NCBI RefSeq assembly: GCF_032017025.1
Contig: NZ_DALZQO010000008.1
Span: 1-64,000 of the forward strand
Length of the DNA: 64,000 bases
Direction of reading: 5' to 3'
From: Hydrogenoanaerobacterium sp032017025
GTDB lineage: Bacteria; Bacillota; Clostridia; Oscillospirales; Ruminococcaceae
Of the stretch, positions 35,029 to 43,918 are shown one piece after another. The notes below the pieces were generated by a model that was not told the DNA's origin, searched no databases, and saw nothing but the letters and a program-made list of their open reading frames with translations. Within the stretch, counting starts at the first letter, position 1. The number at the start of each line of letters is the position of its first letter. Position numbers and translations under genes: made by a program.

Positions 35029-36561
35029 TTACCATAATTCTATGTTATAAAAAATATCCTGCTCAGTGGCGGAAGCATCAAAATAAGTTTCGCGTGAAAA
35101 CGAAACCATGCCGCTGCGGTACATTAGCGGGATAAATGGTGTAAAATTGTAAAATGCGTCAATAAACGCTTGGGTATCGATTGTTCCTGCCATCAGTGCG
35201 CTGTTGGCGGCGATCATCGCCTCGTTATCCACAACGCCAAAGCCAAGCTTTGCCTTGGAAGAAAGCATTGATGTAAGGTTCATGTTGTTGTACAGCTTTA
35301 CTTCGCCAAGGTACAGGTCAAAATCCCATTGCGCCAGCGCGGTCTTGTAAGCATCAAAGGTTTTGGCATCAATCACCAGTTCAATCCCAAACTCTTTCAA
35401 CGTCTTTTTCAACTCTTCTGCAACCTGCACCCTGCTTGAATTTTCAGAGTTCACTAGCAACCGCAGGCGAAGCCTGCCCCGCGAAGTGGTGTAATACCCC
35501 TCGCTGTCTTTGTTCGCGGGCTTATAACCAAGTTCCTCCAGCAGCGCGGCAGCCGCACCAAAATCCTGCTGTTGCTTGCTACTTAACGCTGCAACCTCAG
35601 CCCACTGTGGGTTAAACGGTGTATGCGCCTCAACTGCCCGAGAAGCGTAGGTGCTGCCCACCAGCTCGGCACGGTTGATGCACAGGTTCAGTGCCTTGCG
35701 CATGCGGACATCCGACAAAATTTTCTTGGTGCTGTTCATTCCAAGGTAAACCAGATGATTCAGCGGAACCCGCTGTGTGCTGATTCCGAGAGACAATGCG
35801 TCATTGCCCGAAAGGTCGGAATAGACATAATTTATTGTACCAAGTTTCAGGCTATAAATCAATGTATCTTTATCTAATTGGTTGACTAATTCAATGGTTT
35901 TGATTTGGCTCTTGTTGTCTCCGTACCAATTGGGGTTCACCGTAAGCTTTGCATTCTCACCGCTGCCCTGTAAAACATAGCGCCCGCTGCCAATTAGGGG
36001 GTTTGCCTCGCTGACAATCGGAAAGGTGAGCAAATTCGCAAACAGGCGGTCGGGTGTGTTCAGTGTGAACACCACGGTGCGGCTGTCGGTGGCAGTTACC
36101 TCGCTGACGCCGCTGAGCAGGCCGGAGTAGCTGTTGCCCTCGGCAAGCACCTGCTTTGCCGAATATACCACATCATCTGCTGTAACGGCTGCACCATTGC
36201 TGAATTGAACCCCCTGTTTGATGGTGACAACACACTGCTGTGCGGTGAGCTGAATATCTTCTGCTATGATATTGTGCGCATTGTACTGCTGATCCAACTT
36301 TACGAGAGGATCGTACAGCAATGAAATCACATTCAGGTTCATCGTACTGGCTGCAAGATAGGGGTTCAAAGAATCGGTATTATTATATGCAATTTTTAAC
36401 GTATCAATCGCATGCAGTGCAGATTCATTTTCCGTTTCGGCTTCATTCTGTCCGGATGTTCCCGCAAGGTCGCCTGCGCCGGAAAGCCTCAGACCACAGC
36501 CTGCCGGCAGGGCGCAGAGGAGAGAAAGCGACAAAATAATCGCTATCATTCGTTTGGTCAT
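35029..36561 (-). CDS. extracellular solute-binding lipoprotein, family 5 (peptide/nickel type)
   Basis: 510 residues from ATG 36561 (GGAGG 6 bases upstream). Signal peptide with lipobox LPAGC (Cys about residue 22). Mature part follows the OppA/DppA plan: TLKIAYNNTDSLNPYLAA, VTIKQGVQFSNGAAVTADDVVYSAKQ, and a DVRMRKALNLCINRAELV segment. Shorter loops than typical OppA. No permease or ATPase nearby, so its transporter is elsewhere or it is a sensor. Stop overlaps the region just upstream of the Asp23 gene. Confidence 0.88.
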   Translation of the reverse strand: MTKRMIAIILSLSLLCALPAGCGLRLSGAGDLAGTSGQNEAETENESALHAIDTLKIAYNNTDSLNPYLAASTMNLNVISLLYDPLVKLDQQYNAHNIIAEDIQLTAQQCVVTIKQGVQFSNGAAVTADDVVYSAKQVLAEGNSYSGLLSGVSEVTATDSRTVVFTLNTPDRLFANLLTFPIVSEANPLIGSGRYVLQGSGENAKLTVNPNWYGDNKSQIKTIELVNQLDKDTLIYSLKLGTINYVYSDLSGNDALSLGISTQRVPLNHLVYLGMNSTKKILSDVRMRKALNLCINRAELVGSTYASRAVEAHTPFNPQWAEVAALSSKQQQDFGAAAALLEELGYKPANKDSEGYYTTSRGRLRLRLLVNSENSSRVQVAEELKKTLKEFGIELVIDAKTFDAYKTALAQWDFDLYLGEVKLYNNMNLTSMLSSKAKLGFGVVDNEAMIAANSALMAGTIDTQAFIDAFYNFTPFIPLMYRSGMVSFSRETYFDASATEQDIFYNIELW

Positions 36562-36657
36562 AGGTTCCTCCAAAAAGCAAATATCATTTGTACCCTTTAT
36601 TTTACCCCATTTTGCCTATTTGAACAAGTACTATTCGCATAAATACAGCCGCACCAA

Positions 36658-36696
36658 TAAAAAACGGCAAAGCCGAATCACTTCAGCCCTGCCGTA
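36658..36696 (-). terminator. terminator of the ymdB-spoVS operon
   Basis: Minus strand: ACGGCA/TGCCGT outer and GCTGAA/TTCGGC inner stems, then T6. Confidence 0.85.
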
Positions 36697-36730
36697 GGAT
36701 GTGCTGCTTCTCACAAAGCCGGTAGCGGTT

Positions 36731-36991
36731 TTATCGCGGCTCTACAATCAGCTTGATTGCCGTACGCTCCTCCGAATCAATTACCACGTTTGCGAACGCA
36801 GGAATACAGATGAGATCAATACCGGCGGGAGCAAGGTATCCTCTTGCAATCGCAACGGCTTTTACCGCTTGATTGGATGCACCGGCACCCACAGCCTGAA
36901 CCTCTACCGCGCCTTTTTCACGTATGACTCCTGCAATTGCGCCTGCTACAGAGTTTGGAACAGATTTTGCCGAAACTTTTAGCACTTCCAT
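36731..36991 (-). CDS. spoVS: stage V sporulation protein S
   Basis: 86 residues, Alba-fold nucleic-acid-associated protein required for normal spore coat formation and exit from stage V in Bacillus. EVLKVSAKSVPNSVAGAIAG, VQAVGAGASNQAVKAVAIARG and the C-terminal FANVVIDSEERTAIKLIVEP are near-universal in the family. AGGAGG before ATG. Downstream of ymdB as in Bacillus. Good evidence for a sporulating host. Confidence 0.97.
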   Translation of the reverse strand: MEVLKVSAKSVPNSVAGAIAGVIREKGAVEVQAVGAGASNQAVKAVAIARGYLAPAGIDLICIPAFANVVIDSEERTAIKLIVEPR

Positions 36992-37110
36992 GTTGAATCC
37001 CTCCTGCTGATACCGTACAATGTAAGAAATTACCTAAAACAGATAATATTTCTTTTTTCTATCATATAGCATTTTGGGGAAACTTGCAAGTTATATTTGT
37101 TATATGTTCA

Positions 37111-37881
37111 TCATTGTTTTATCGAAACCCTGTAAATTTTAGTTGTTTTGCCAGTCCTCTCGTTAATTTCAGCAACCACGCCATTGATTTGGCAATTGCC
37201 TTCGGCGTTGTCGAACCGGGTGGGGAGGTGTGTTTTCAGCCTGCGGATTGCAAGCTCGGGCTTAACGCCGAGCACCGATTCACTCGGGCCGCACATGCCA
37301 AGGTCGGTGATATATCCCATCCCCTCAGGGTAGATACGTTCATCGGCAGTTTGCACATGGGTGTGCGTACCAAACAGCAGGCTTACTCTGCCGTCGAGGT
37401 AGTAGCCCATCGCCAGCTTTTCACTGGTAGCCTCGGCGTGAAAATCTACAATTTTCACGGTTGCATCCACTTCAGAAAGCACCCTGTCCATGCACTCGAA
37501 CGGGTTCTCAAGGTTTTCCATATACACCACACCTTGCAGGTTAATCACTGCCACACGGTATGAAAGCATATCGTAAAGATAATACCCAAAGCCATGTGCA
37601 GTGGGGTGATAGTTTGCCGGGCGAATCAGCCCGATGTTCTGGTCAAGCAGTTCGTTTATTTCGCGGCGGCGTAAACCATGGTTTCCGGTGGTGATTACAT
37701 CAACGCCTGCTTCGAACAGCGCACTTGCCGAGCTCGGCAAAATACCGTTGCCCTCGGCAGAGTTTTCCCCGTTTGCAATGCACAGGTCTATTTTATGTTC
37801 ACTTCTTATTTTAGGAAGGTGCTGGCGTACCATCTCACAGCCAGCCTGCCCTACTACATCTCCAATTGCTAAAACTTTCAT
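37111..37881 (-). CDS. ymdB: YmdB-type metallophosphoesterase
   Basis: 256 residues. Calcineurin-like phosphodiesterase active on 2',3'-cyclic nucleotides; in B. subtilis it controls the biofilm/motility choice. Metal motifs: IGDVVGQAG, NGENSAEGNG, TTGNHGLRR, VDFHAEATSEK and GTHTHVQTADE. In the family several expected His/Asp ligands vary exactly as here. Co-directional with spoVS, 119 bp upstream; rny (ymdA), its usual neighbour, is not present. Confidence 0.95.
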   Translation of the reverse strand: MKVLAIGDVVGQAGCEMVRQHLPKIRSEHKIDLCIANGENSAEGNGILPSSASALFEAGVDVITTGNHGLRRREINELLDQNIGLIRPANYHPTAHGFGYYLYDMLSYRVAVINLQGVVYMENLENPFECMDRVLSEVDATVKIVDFHAEATSEKLAMGYYLDGRVSLLFGTHTHVQTADERIYPEGMGYITDLGMCGPSESVLGVKPELAIRRLKTHLPTRFDNAEGNCQINGVVAEINERTGKTTKIYRVSIKQ

Positions 37882-38025
37882 GTATCTGCCCTCTCAGTCT
37901 GTTGGTATGCTATTCTTATTATAACTCGAATTCTTTAAATAGAAAAGAGCCATCTGCTTCGTCCGCCTCAAGTTGCAAAACGCAAACAGTTTTTATCCGT
38001 AATTGTAAGCTGAATCACTTATGAT

Positions 38026-38060
38026 AAAAGGCTCACCGTATTTTTACGATGAGCCTTTTT
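38026..38060 (-). terminator. putP terminator
   Basis: AAAAAGGCTCATCGT arm with ATACGGTGAGCC arm; begins right at the putP stop. Confidence 0.88.
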
Positions 38061-38061
38061 C

Positions 38062-39591
38062 CTATTGTTCTTTTGTCATCTTCTTATATGCGTCAAACTC
38101 CGCATAAATCTCTTTGCTCGGTTCGTCTGTCGCCTTGCTTACCACATAGATACACAAACAGGAAACAATGAACGCAGGCAGTAGCTCGTACACCGAGAAG
38201 ATACCGCCTAGCTTAGAAATCAACACTTTCCAAATTACCACGGTTACACCGCCGCCCACCATTCCGGCAATTGCACCGGGAAGGTTGATACGTCTCCAAT
38301 ACAGAGAAAAGATAATGAGCGGCCCAAAGGTTGCGCCAAAACCTGCCCACGCAAACGATACGATTTGGAATACTGAACTGTTGGGGTTCATTGCAAACAG
38401 GGCTGCAACCACTGCAATTAAAATCAGTGTGATACGCGAAACGTTCATAACCTCTTTTTCGGTTGCTTTTGGTTTGAGAAGCCCTTTGAAGAAGTTCTGC
38501 GCCACGGCAGAGGAGGCCAGCAGCAGCTGGGAATCGGAAGAACTGATTTGTGCGGCGAGAATGCCGCACAGCATTACACCCGCTACTATCGGCAGCAGGC
38601 CGCTGTTAAGCAAACGTTTACACATCTCGATAAAGATGCTTTCCGTAGCATTTCCTGTGAGCATTGTGGGGTACAGTGTTCTACCAACCACACCAATCAA
38701 AACTGCCATTGCTAGTGAAATTACACACCATGTGGTGCCGATACGGCGGGATTTTTTCAGCTCGCGCCCGTCACGGATTGCCATAAAACGCAGCAAAACA
38801 TGCGGCATGCCAAAGTACCCCAACCCCCATGCCAAACTGGACAGTATCTTCACAAGGTCAAAGTTTGACGATGCCCCTGTTTCTAAGTTGTTGGACTGAA
38901 GCAGGCTCAGGTAACCCTCGCGTGCGCCGCCGTCTGCAAGCACCTGTGCAAAGCCACCTGCTGCGTTTGCACCAATGGCGACAATGCTAATGAGTACCAC
39001 AAACATCAGTGTGCCCTGCACAAAGTCAACCACACTTTCTGCTAAAAATCCGCCCACAACGGTGTAAACCACAACAATAATTGCCGATACAATCATGGAT
39101 GCAACATAGTTAAAGCCAAATAACGAAGCAAACAGCTTACCGCATGCGACAAAACCGGATGCTGTGTACACGACAAAAAAGAGCAAAATAAACAATGCCG
39201 CAATGTTCATTAAAATCTTCTTGCTGTCGTGAAAACGGTTGGAGAAATAATCGGGTATGGTGATGGAGTTATTTGCAATCTGCGTATAGTTGCGCAGCGG
39301 GCGGGCTGTAAATACCCAGTTGAGATAAGTGCCCAATGCCAGGCCAATCGCCGTCCAGCCGGCATCGGCAAGACCGGTAGCATACGCAAGGCCCGGTAAG
39401 CCCATCAGCAGCCAACCGCTCATATCACTTGCCTCCGCGCTCATCGCAGTCACCCATGGGCCAAGCCCTCGCCCGCCTATGTAAAACTCTTCGCTTGTTT
39501 TGTTGTGCTTACCAAACGTAATGCCAATTGCCACAATCAGTATCAGATAACCGATCATAGCTACGAGCATCATCACCTCTTGATTGCTCAT
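38062..39591 (-). CDS. putP: sodium/proline symporter (SSS family)
   Basis: 509 residues from ATG 39591 (AGGAGG upstream). LeuT-fold symporter with about 13 helices. The PutP hallmark FYIGGRGLGPWVTAMSAEASDMSGWLLMG (read in parts) contains the Na+/proline site; VVGGFLAESVVDFVQG and AQISSSDSQLLLASSAVAQNF are further PutP segments. No proline-catabolic gene is adjacent. Expressed from its own promoter through a roughly 120-nt structured leader. Confidence 0.92.
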   Translation of the reverse strand: MSNQEVMMLVAMIGYLILIVAIGITFGKHNKTSEEFYIGGRGLGPWVTAMSAEASDMSGWLLMGLPGLAYATGLADAGWTAIGLALGTYLNWVFTARPLRNYTQIANNSITIPDYFSNRFHDSKKILMNIAALFILLFFVVYTASGFVACGKLFASLFGFNYVASMIVSAIIVVVYTVVGGFLAESVVDFVQGTLMFVVLISIVAIGANAAGGFAQVLADGGAREGYLSLLQSNNLETGASSNFDLVKILSSLAWGLGYFGMPHVLLRFMAIRDGRELKKSRRIGTTWCVISLAMAVLIGVVGRTLYPTMLTGNATESIFIEMCKRLLNSGLLPIVAGVMLCGILAAQISSSDSQLLLASSAVAQNFFKGLLKPKATEKEVMNVSRITLILIAVVAALFAMNPNSSVFQIVSFAWAGFGATFGPLIIFSLYWRRINLPGAIAGMVGGGVTVVIWKVLISKLGGIFSVYELLPAFIVSCLCIYVVSKATDEPSKEIYAEFDAYKKMTKEQ

Positions 39592-39611
39592 ACCGCTCCT
39601 CCTCAAAATTT

Positions 39612-39714
39612 AGTTATCTGTCATGATACTACAAGCACGGCGCGGCGGTATCATCGCACATGAGGACGGGAGCCGATAGGCGGATCGTCCTGCGCATAAC
39701 GTATAACAGATACT
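39612..39714 (-). ncRNA. putative three-way-junction leader of putP
   Basis: Minus strand, starting about two bases after the predicted start (TATAAT at 39728-39723). P1 pairs AGTATCTGT (39714-39706) with ACAGATAACT (39621-39612, one bulge). P2 is GCGC-GGACG with CGTCC-GTGC, and P3 is ATGATAC with GTATCAT. The 3' side of P1 ends about 12 bases before AGGAGG. No known class recognised. Confidence 0.45.
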
Positions 39715-39836
39715 TTTCGGACATTATACCACATTTTACCTCGTTAAAGCGATGTCCCTTTTTCCAAATTTACAATTTGTTCATATTCTGCAAAAAAATG
39801 TCCGAATGCAGTTTAGAAAAGCTTTTGAGTTGATGC

Positions 39837-39872
39837 AAAACAAAAGGGCGGGTACCGAAGTACCCGCCCTTA
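39837..39872 (-). terminator. rplJ-rplL terminator
   Basis: Minus strand GGGCGGGTAC-TTCG-GTACCCGCCC followed by TTTTGTTTT, an ideal tetraloop terminator that ends the ribosomal operon before rpoB could follow. Confidence 0.95.
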
Positions 39873-39891
39873 AAGCGCAGATGAAACCGAA

Positions 39892-40269
39892 TTATTTCAG
39901 CTCTACAGTTGCGCCAGCTTCTTCCAGCTTAGCTTTCATTTCGTCAGCATCAGTTTTGGAAACGCCCTCTTTGATTGCCTTAGGAGCGTTATCAACGATC
40001 TCTTTTGCTTCTTTCAGGCCCAGACCGGTCATATCTTTAACCAGTTTGATTACGCCCATTTTGGAAGCACCAGCATTGGTGAGAACAACGTCAAACTCAG
40101 TTTTCTCCTCAGCAGCTGCAGCAGCAGGAGCAGCAGCGCCAGCCATCATAACAGGAGCAGCAGCGGATACGCCGAATTCCTCCTCGATTGCTTTTACGAG
40201 CTCAGACAGTTCGAGAACAGTCAGTGTTTTGATTTCTTCAACAAATTTTAAAATTTTCTCAGAAGCCAT
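39892..40269 (-). CDS. rplL: 50S ribosomal protein L7/L12
   Basis: 125 residues. Stalk protein that recruits translational GTPases. N-terminal dimerisation helix pair (LELSELVKAIEEEFGV), Ala/Gly-rich hinge (about residues 36-54) and C-terminal factor-binding domain with GLGLKEAKEIVDNAPK. Directly after rplJ, so it is under L10 leader control. Confidence 0.98.
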   Translation of the reverse strand: MASEKILKFVEEIKTLTVLELSELVKAIEEEFGVSAAAPVMMAGAAAPAAAAAEEKTEFDVVLTNAGASKMGVIKLVKDMTGLGLKEAKEIVDNAPKAIKEGVSKTDADEMKAKLEEAGATVELK

Positions 40270-40345
40270 GTTAGCTTACCTCCTAATATTATTTCGCATT
40301 CAACGATGCGATGCGCTTATTGCGCTTATGTTGCACAACCTATTG

Positions 40346-40846
40346 TTATGCGGGTTCTTTTTCTGCGATTGCGTTAAGAGCAACAGCCAAACCACGGATG
40401 TTACCGTTAAGCGCGCTAAGCAGCATGCAGAGGAGCTGCTCTTTGCCCGGCAGTTTGGAGAGAGCCATAACCTCGTCTGTAGACATTGGTTTGCCATCCA
40501 TAAAGCCAGCTTTGATGGAGAATTTGCCCTTGGAATCTTCTGCGTATTTACCCAGAATTTTTGCGGGGGCAATTGCATCATCATTAGAAATTGCGAGGGC
40601 GGTTGTTCCGTCCAGTACAGAGCAGATATCAGCCAAACCGGTATCCTGCGCTGCAAATCTCAGCAATGTGTTTTTTACTACTTTGTACTCAACGCCAGCC
40701 TCACGCAGCTCTTTACGAAGCTTTGTGTCGTTCGCAACAGAAATACCCTTGTAGTCAACCACAACGCCTGCGGCAGCACCATTCAGTTTTTCTTTCAGTG
40801 CTGCTACGATTTCTTTTTTGTCTTGCAATACTTTTTCACTTGGCAA
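40346..40846 (-). CDS. rplJ: 50S ribosomal protein L10
   Basis: 166 residues from TTG 40846 with AGGAGG 9-10 bases upstream. Stalk base protein that binds 23S rRNA and L7/L12 dimers; its C-terminal helix carries those sites (RGLAVALNAIAEK). VVDYKGISVANDTKLRKELREAG is typical. It is the autoregulator of its own operon by binding the leader at 40930-41070. Confidence 0.97.
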   Translation of the reverse strand: MPSEKVLQDKKEIVAALKEKLNGAAAGVVVDYKGISVANDTKLRKELREAGVEYKVVKNTLLRFAAQDTGLADICSVLDGTTALAISNDDAIAPAKILGKYAEDSKGKFSIKAGFMDGKPMSTDEVMALSKLPGKEQLLCMLLSALNGNIRGLAVALNAIAEKEPA

Positions 40847-40929
40847 AATCGTTCACCTCCTGATATAACGAAATGAATCTATCAAAATCACTTAGCAAAT
40901 TAAAATGATTTCAAAGCACTATTTGGGCA

Positions 40930-41070
40930 ATAAAAAAACCCTTCCCGCATTCACCGCAGAAAGAGTACAATCAAAAAACACGCATTTATGCGTTGTTCGA
41001 TCATTCTTTCCTCGGCAGGCGGTTACCCATTATGTCTTGCGACACCTGCTGTCTATGGAATTATGACAGC
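40930..41070 (-). ncRNA. ribosomal protein L10 leader with intrinsic terminator
   Basis: Minus strand contains the conserved L10-leader blocks AGACAGCAGGTG, AGACATAATGGG and ACCGCCTGCCGAGG around 41000-41060. A hairpin (40964-40932) followed by T7 comes next, i.e. a transcription attenuator. The L10(L12)4 complex binds this RNA and promotes termination in Firmicutes (known for the class). Confidence 0.88.
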
Positions 41071-41076
41071 TTTATT

Positions 41077-41105
41077 AGTATAAGGTATTTTGCAAGGCTT
41101 GTCAA
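41077..41105 (-). promoter_or_regulatory. rplJ-rplL promoter
   Basis: Minus strand TTGACA (41105-41100), 17 bases, TATACT (41082-41077); start near 41070, at the first base of the L10 leader. Confidence 0.9.
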
Positions 41106-41176
41106 GAGTTTTGTGCAAAATTTTAATCTGATCGCACCGTAATACTATCGTGCTTTTATTGCCTGCCGCTGAATCA

Positions 41177-41208
41177 GAAAACCGCTTGCCTTAAGGCAAG
41201 CGGTTTTT
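41177..41208 (-). terminator. terminator after rplA
   Basis: AAACCGCTTGCC arm, TTAA loop, GGCAAGCGGTTT arm, T-run; separates rplK-rplA from rplJ-rplL. Confidence 0.88.
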
Positions 41209-41258
41209 CACAATTCACTCTATAGCTTCGGCGGCTTACACCCCGAAATCAAATAGGT

Positions 41259-41954
41259 TTATGCGCCAAATTTAGCAGGGTTGATCTTAATGCCAGGGCC
41301 CATGGTGGGGGACACTGCACACGATTTGATGTACTGACCTTTTGCAGCAGCGGGCTTCGCTTTTACAAGAGCGCCCATCAAAGCGTCAAAGTTTTCCTGC
41401 AGCTTCTCAACGCCAAAGCTTGCTTTGCCAATCGGGCAGTGAACAATGTTTGTTTTGTCCAGACGGTACTCGATTTTACCTGCTTTTGCCTCGGTGACTG
41501 CTTTCGCAACATCGGGGGTAACAGTACCAGCTTTGGGGTTTGGCATCAATTTACGGGGACCAAGGATTTTACCGAGACGACCAACAATACCCATCATATC
41601 GGGTGTTGCGATAACGACATCGAAATCCAAGAAGTTCTCGTTCTGAATGCGAGCCATCAAGTCCTCTGCACCAACAACCTCTGCGCCTGCTTCTTCAGCA
41701 GCCTTAGCGTTGTCGCCTTTTGCGAATACACAAACGCGAACTTTTTTACCAGTTCCGTTGGGCAGTACAACCGCGCCTCTGACCTGCTGGTCAGCCTGAC
41801 GGGAATCTACACCCAGTCTGACGTGCATCTCGATTGTCTCGTCAAACTTAGCTTTCGCAGTTTTTGTGCAAAGCTCGAGGGCCTCAGCAGCCTCATACAG
41901 CTTGGTGCGGTCTACCAGCTTAGCACTATCAATATATTTTTTTCCATGTTTCAT
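41259..41954 (-). CDS. rplA: 50S ribosomal protein L1
   Basis: 231 residues, normal length. Forms the L1 stalk that moves deacylated tRNA at the E site. FDETIEMHVRLGVDSRQADQQVRG and KLMPNPKAGTVTPDV are conserved; the C-terminus SPTMGPGIKINPAKF is typical. 59 bp after rplK. Confidence 0.98.
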   Translation of the reverse strand: MKHGKKYIDSAKLVDRTKLYEAAEALELCTKTAKAKFDETIEMHVRLGVDSRQADQQVRGAVVLPNGTGKKVRVCVFAKGDNAKAAEEAGAEVVGAEDLMARIQNENFLDFDVVIATPDMMGIVGRLGKILGPRKLMPNPKAGTVTPDVAKAVTEAKAGKIEYRLDKTNIVHCPIGKASFGVEKLQENFDALMGALVKAKPAAAKGQYIKSCAVSPTMGPGIKINPAKFGA

Positions 41955-42013
41955 ACTAGTTCTCCTCCCTCAGAAGTGGTATTTACGGATTGGTTTCCTC
42001 CCACCTGAGAACA

Positions 42014-42439
42014 TTAGTCTTCTACTTCAACACCCATGCTGCGGCATGTGCCTGCAATCATGCTCATTGCTGTTTCAACAGAAGCAGCGTTGAGGTCGGG
42101 CATTTTCATTTCAGCAATTTTTCTGACCTGCTCCTTGGTGATTTTTGCTACCTTTGTCTTGTTGGGTACGCCCGAAGCTGTCTCAATTTTGCACTCTTTT
42201 TTGATGAGAACCGCAGCCGGCGGAGTTTTGGTTACAAAGGTGAAGGAGCGATCTGCATACACAGTAATAACGACAGGGATAATAAGACCGATGTCGTTCT
42301 TTGTACGCTCGTTAAATTCCTTTGTGAAAGACATAATGTTGACACCATGCTGACCCAGTGCAGGACCAACCGGTGGTGCCGGTGTTGCTTTACCAGCAGG
42401 TATCTGTAGCTTGATATAGCCTGTTACCTTTTGAGCCAT
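42014..42439 (-). CDS. rplK: 50S ribosomal protein L11
   Basis: 141 residues. Binds the GTPase-associated centre of 23S rRNA; site of thiostrepton action and of stringent-response sensing. YIKLQIPAGKATPAPPVGPALGQHGVNIM is the proline-rich N-terminal signature (positions 8 to 35), and AGTCRSMGVEVE closes the RNA-binding domain. The 154-bp gap to nusG contains inverted repeats but no gene. Confidence 0.98.
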   Translation of the reverse strand: MAQKVTGYIKLQIPAGKATPAPPVGPALGQHGVNIMSFTKEFNERTKNDIGLIIPVVITVYADRSFTFVTKTPPAAVLIKKECKIETASGVPNKTKVAKITKEQVRKIAEMKMPDLNAASVETAMSMIAGTCRSMGVEVED

Positions 42440-42593
42440 TGTTTTTGCACCTCCATAGATTACGTGGTAAATGGCGGAATGAACCTCTACTCATTCCTCC
42501 CACAGACTGTACATTGCTGTACAATCTACGTTTGTGCATTTATCATGCACGGCCCGTTGCTTTGGTTAAAAAGCCCCGGTTCCTACTAAAAGA

Positions 42594-43115
42594 TTAATTT
42601 TCCAGTTGCGCCTGGTCAAGTTCGAGCTCCACGGGGGTTTCGCGTCCAAACATAGATACAACAACTTTTACCTTGTTCTTGTCCAAATCCAGTTCTTCCA
42701 CCACACCGGTAAAGCCCTCCAGCGGTCCATCCACAATGGTAACAACGTTACCCACCGTGTAATTAACCTCTATCTGCTTCACTTCAACACCCAAAGCCTC
42801 AACCTCTTCATCGGTTAAGGGAACAGGCTTAGAAGCCGGCCCGACAAAGCCTGTTACGCCGCGCGTATTGCGCACAACATACCAGCTGTCGTCTGTCAAA
42901 ACCATTTTTACAAGCACATAGCCAGGAAAGATTTTGCGCTCCACTTCACGCTTCTTGTTGTCTTTAATCTCGGTTACAGTCTCCGTCGGCACACGTACCT
43001 CGGGAATCAAATCCTGCAGCGAACGATTCTCGACACTCTTTTCAATATTTGTCGCCACCTTGTTCTCGTAACCCGAGTAAGTGTGGATGACATACCATTT
43101 TGCGTTTTCAGCCAT
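42594..43115 (-). CDS. nusG: transcription termination/antitermination factor NusG
   Basis: 173 residues. NGN domain (WYVIHTYSGYENKVATNIE at the start, FPGYVLVKMVL) and C-terminal KOW domain (GNVVTIVDGPLEGFTG). Modulates RNA polymerase pausing and links to the ribosome. Between secE and rplK as in most Firmicutes. Confidence 0.98.
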   Translation of the reverse strand: MAENAKWYVIHTYSGYENKVATNIEKSVENRSLQDLIPEVRVPTETVTEIKDNKKREVERKIFPGYVLVKMVLTDDSWYVVRNTRGVTGFVGPASKPVPLTDEEVEALGVEVKQIEVNYTVGNVVTIVDGPLEGFTGVVEELDLDKNKVKVVVSMFGRETPVELELDQAQLEN

Positions 43116-43156
43116 TCTTAAAATCCCTCCACGCTGTTAAATCTTTGTTTTATGAT

Positions 43157-43390
43157 TTAAGCGTTCTTAAGGACTACCTGGACCAACCATGAAAGAACTG
43201 CGTCAAGCCCCCAGATGAATGCGCCAAAGATTAAGCAAATCACAATAACAACAATGGTGTTGTTGATAATGGAGCTTTTGCTCGGCCATACAACCTTTTT
43301 GACTTCACCCTTCATGTCCCTAAATGATTTTCCAATTTTTTTAAAGAAACCCGGCTTGGATTTTTTCTCATTAGACGCTTGTTCAGCCAT
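43157..43390 (-). CDS. secE: preprotein translocase subunit SecE
   Basis: 77 residues with one C-terminal membrane helix, the short Gram-positive form. Cytoplasmic FFKKIGKSFRDMKGEVKKVVWPSK carries the conserved KKVxWPs motif before the helix. Part of SecYEG. Confidence 0.97.
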   Translation of the reverse strand: MAEQASNEKKSKPGFFKKIGKSFRDMKGEVKKVVWPSKSSIINNTIVVIVICLIFGAFIWGLDAVLSWLVQVVLKNA

Positions 43391-43411
43391 AATATGAATC
43401 CTTCCTTTCGC

Positions 43412-43561
43412 CTACTTGGTTTCTTTGTGAGATGTGTGCTTCCTGCAGAATCTACAATACTTGTTCATCTCGAGCCTGTCAGGATCATTCTTCTTGTTTT
43501 TCTTTGTGTTGTAATTACGCTGTTTGCATTCTGTGCAAGCTAATGTAATTTTAACCCTCAT
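43412..43561 (-). CDS. rpmG: 50S ribosomal protein L33, zinc-binding form
   Basis: 49 residues, ATG 43561 with AGGAGG upstream. ITLACTECKQRNY and YCRFCRKH supply the two CxxC pairs of the zinc-binding (C+) paralogue. First gene of rpmG-secE-nusG-rplK-rplA. Confidence 0.97.
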   Translation of the reverse strand: MRVKITLACTECKQRNYNTKKNKKNDPDRLEMNKYCRFCRKHTSHKETK

Positions 43562-43659
43562 ATCGGCACCTCCTGATTGACGGAATTTTTTGCCTCCCTC
43601 GTAAAGGAAACGCTGCTAAAAGTGAACATAAAAAAATAAACCTTTTAGAGGTACTTACC

Positions 43660-43688
43660 AGTTTAGCACACGCAATGCAAGCCGTCAA
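43660..43688 (-). promoter_or_regulatory. rpmG-secE-nusG operon promoter
   Basis: Minus strand TTGACG (43688-43683), 17 bases, TAAACT (43665-43660). Confidence 0.75.
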
Positions 43689-43820
43689 TAACAATTTACA
43701 ATTTTGCCATTTTAGACAAATAATATGCCATGTAAAAGCCTGCAGTTTGTACATGCCATGGCAACGCTGTGTAAAATAATATAAAATTGGTGCTGTATCG
43801 GGTTTTACAGCCGAAAAGAT

Positions 43821-43849
43821 TTGATTCATGCATATTCTTATGATAAAAT
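43821..43849 (+). promoter_or_regulatory. ddl promoter
   Basis: TTGATT (43821-43826), 17 bases, TAAAAT (43844-43849). Together with the opposite promoter this accounts for the 43562-43918 intergenic region. Confidence 0.7.
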
Positions 43850-43868
43850 AGAATATCGTTATGATATA

Positions 43869-43882
43869 CCTTATATATAAGG
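43869..43882. promoter_or_regulatory. perfect 14-bp palindrome in the ddl leader
   Basis: CCTTATATATAAGG, about 15 bases downstream of the predicted start; possible operator or short mRNA hairpin. Confidence 0.35.
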
Positions 43883-43918
43883 ACATTTTATTAACCATTA
43901 TAAAGGTGTGACCGAATT

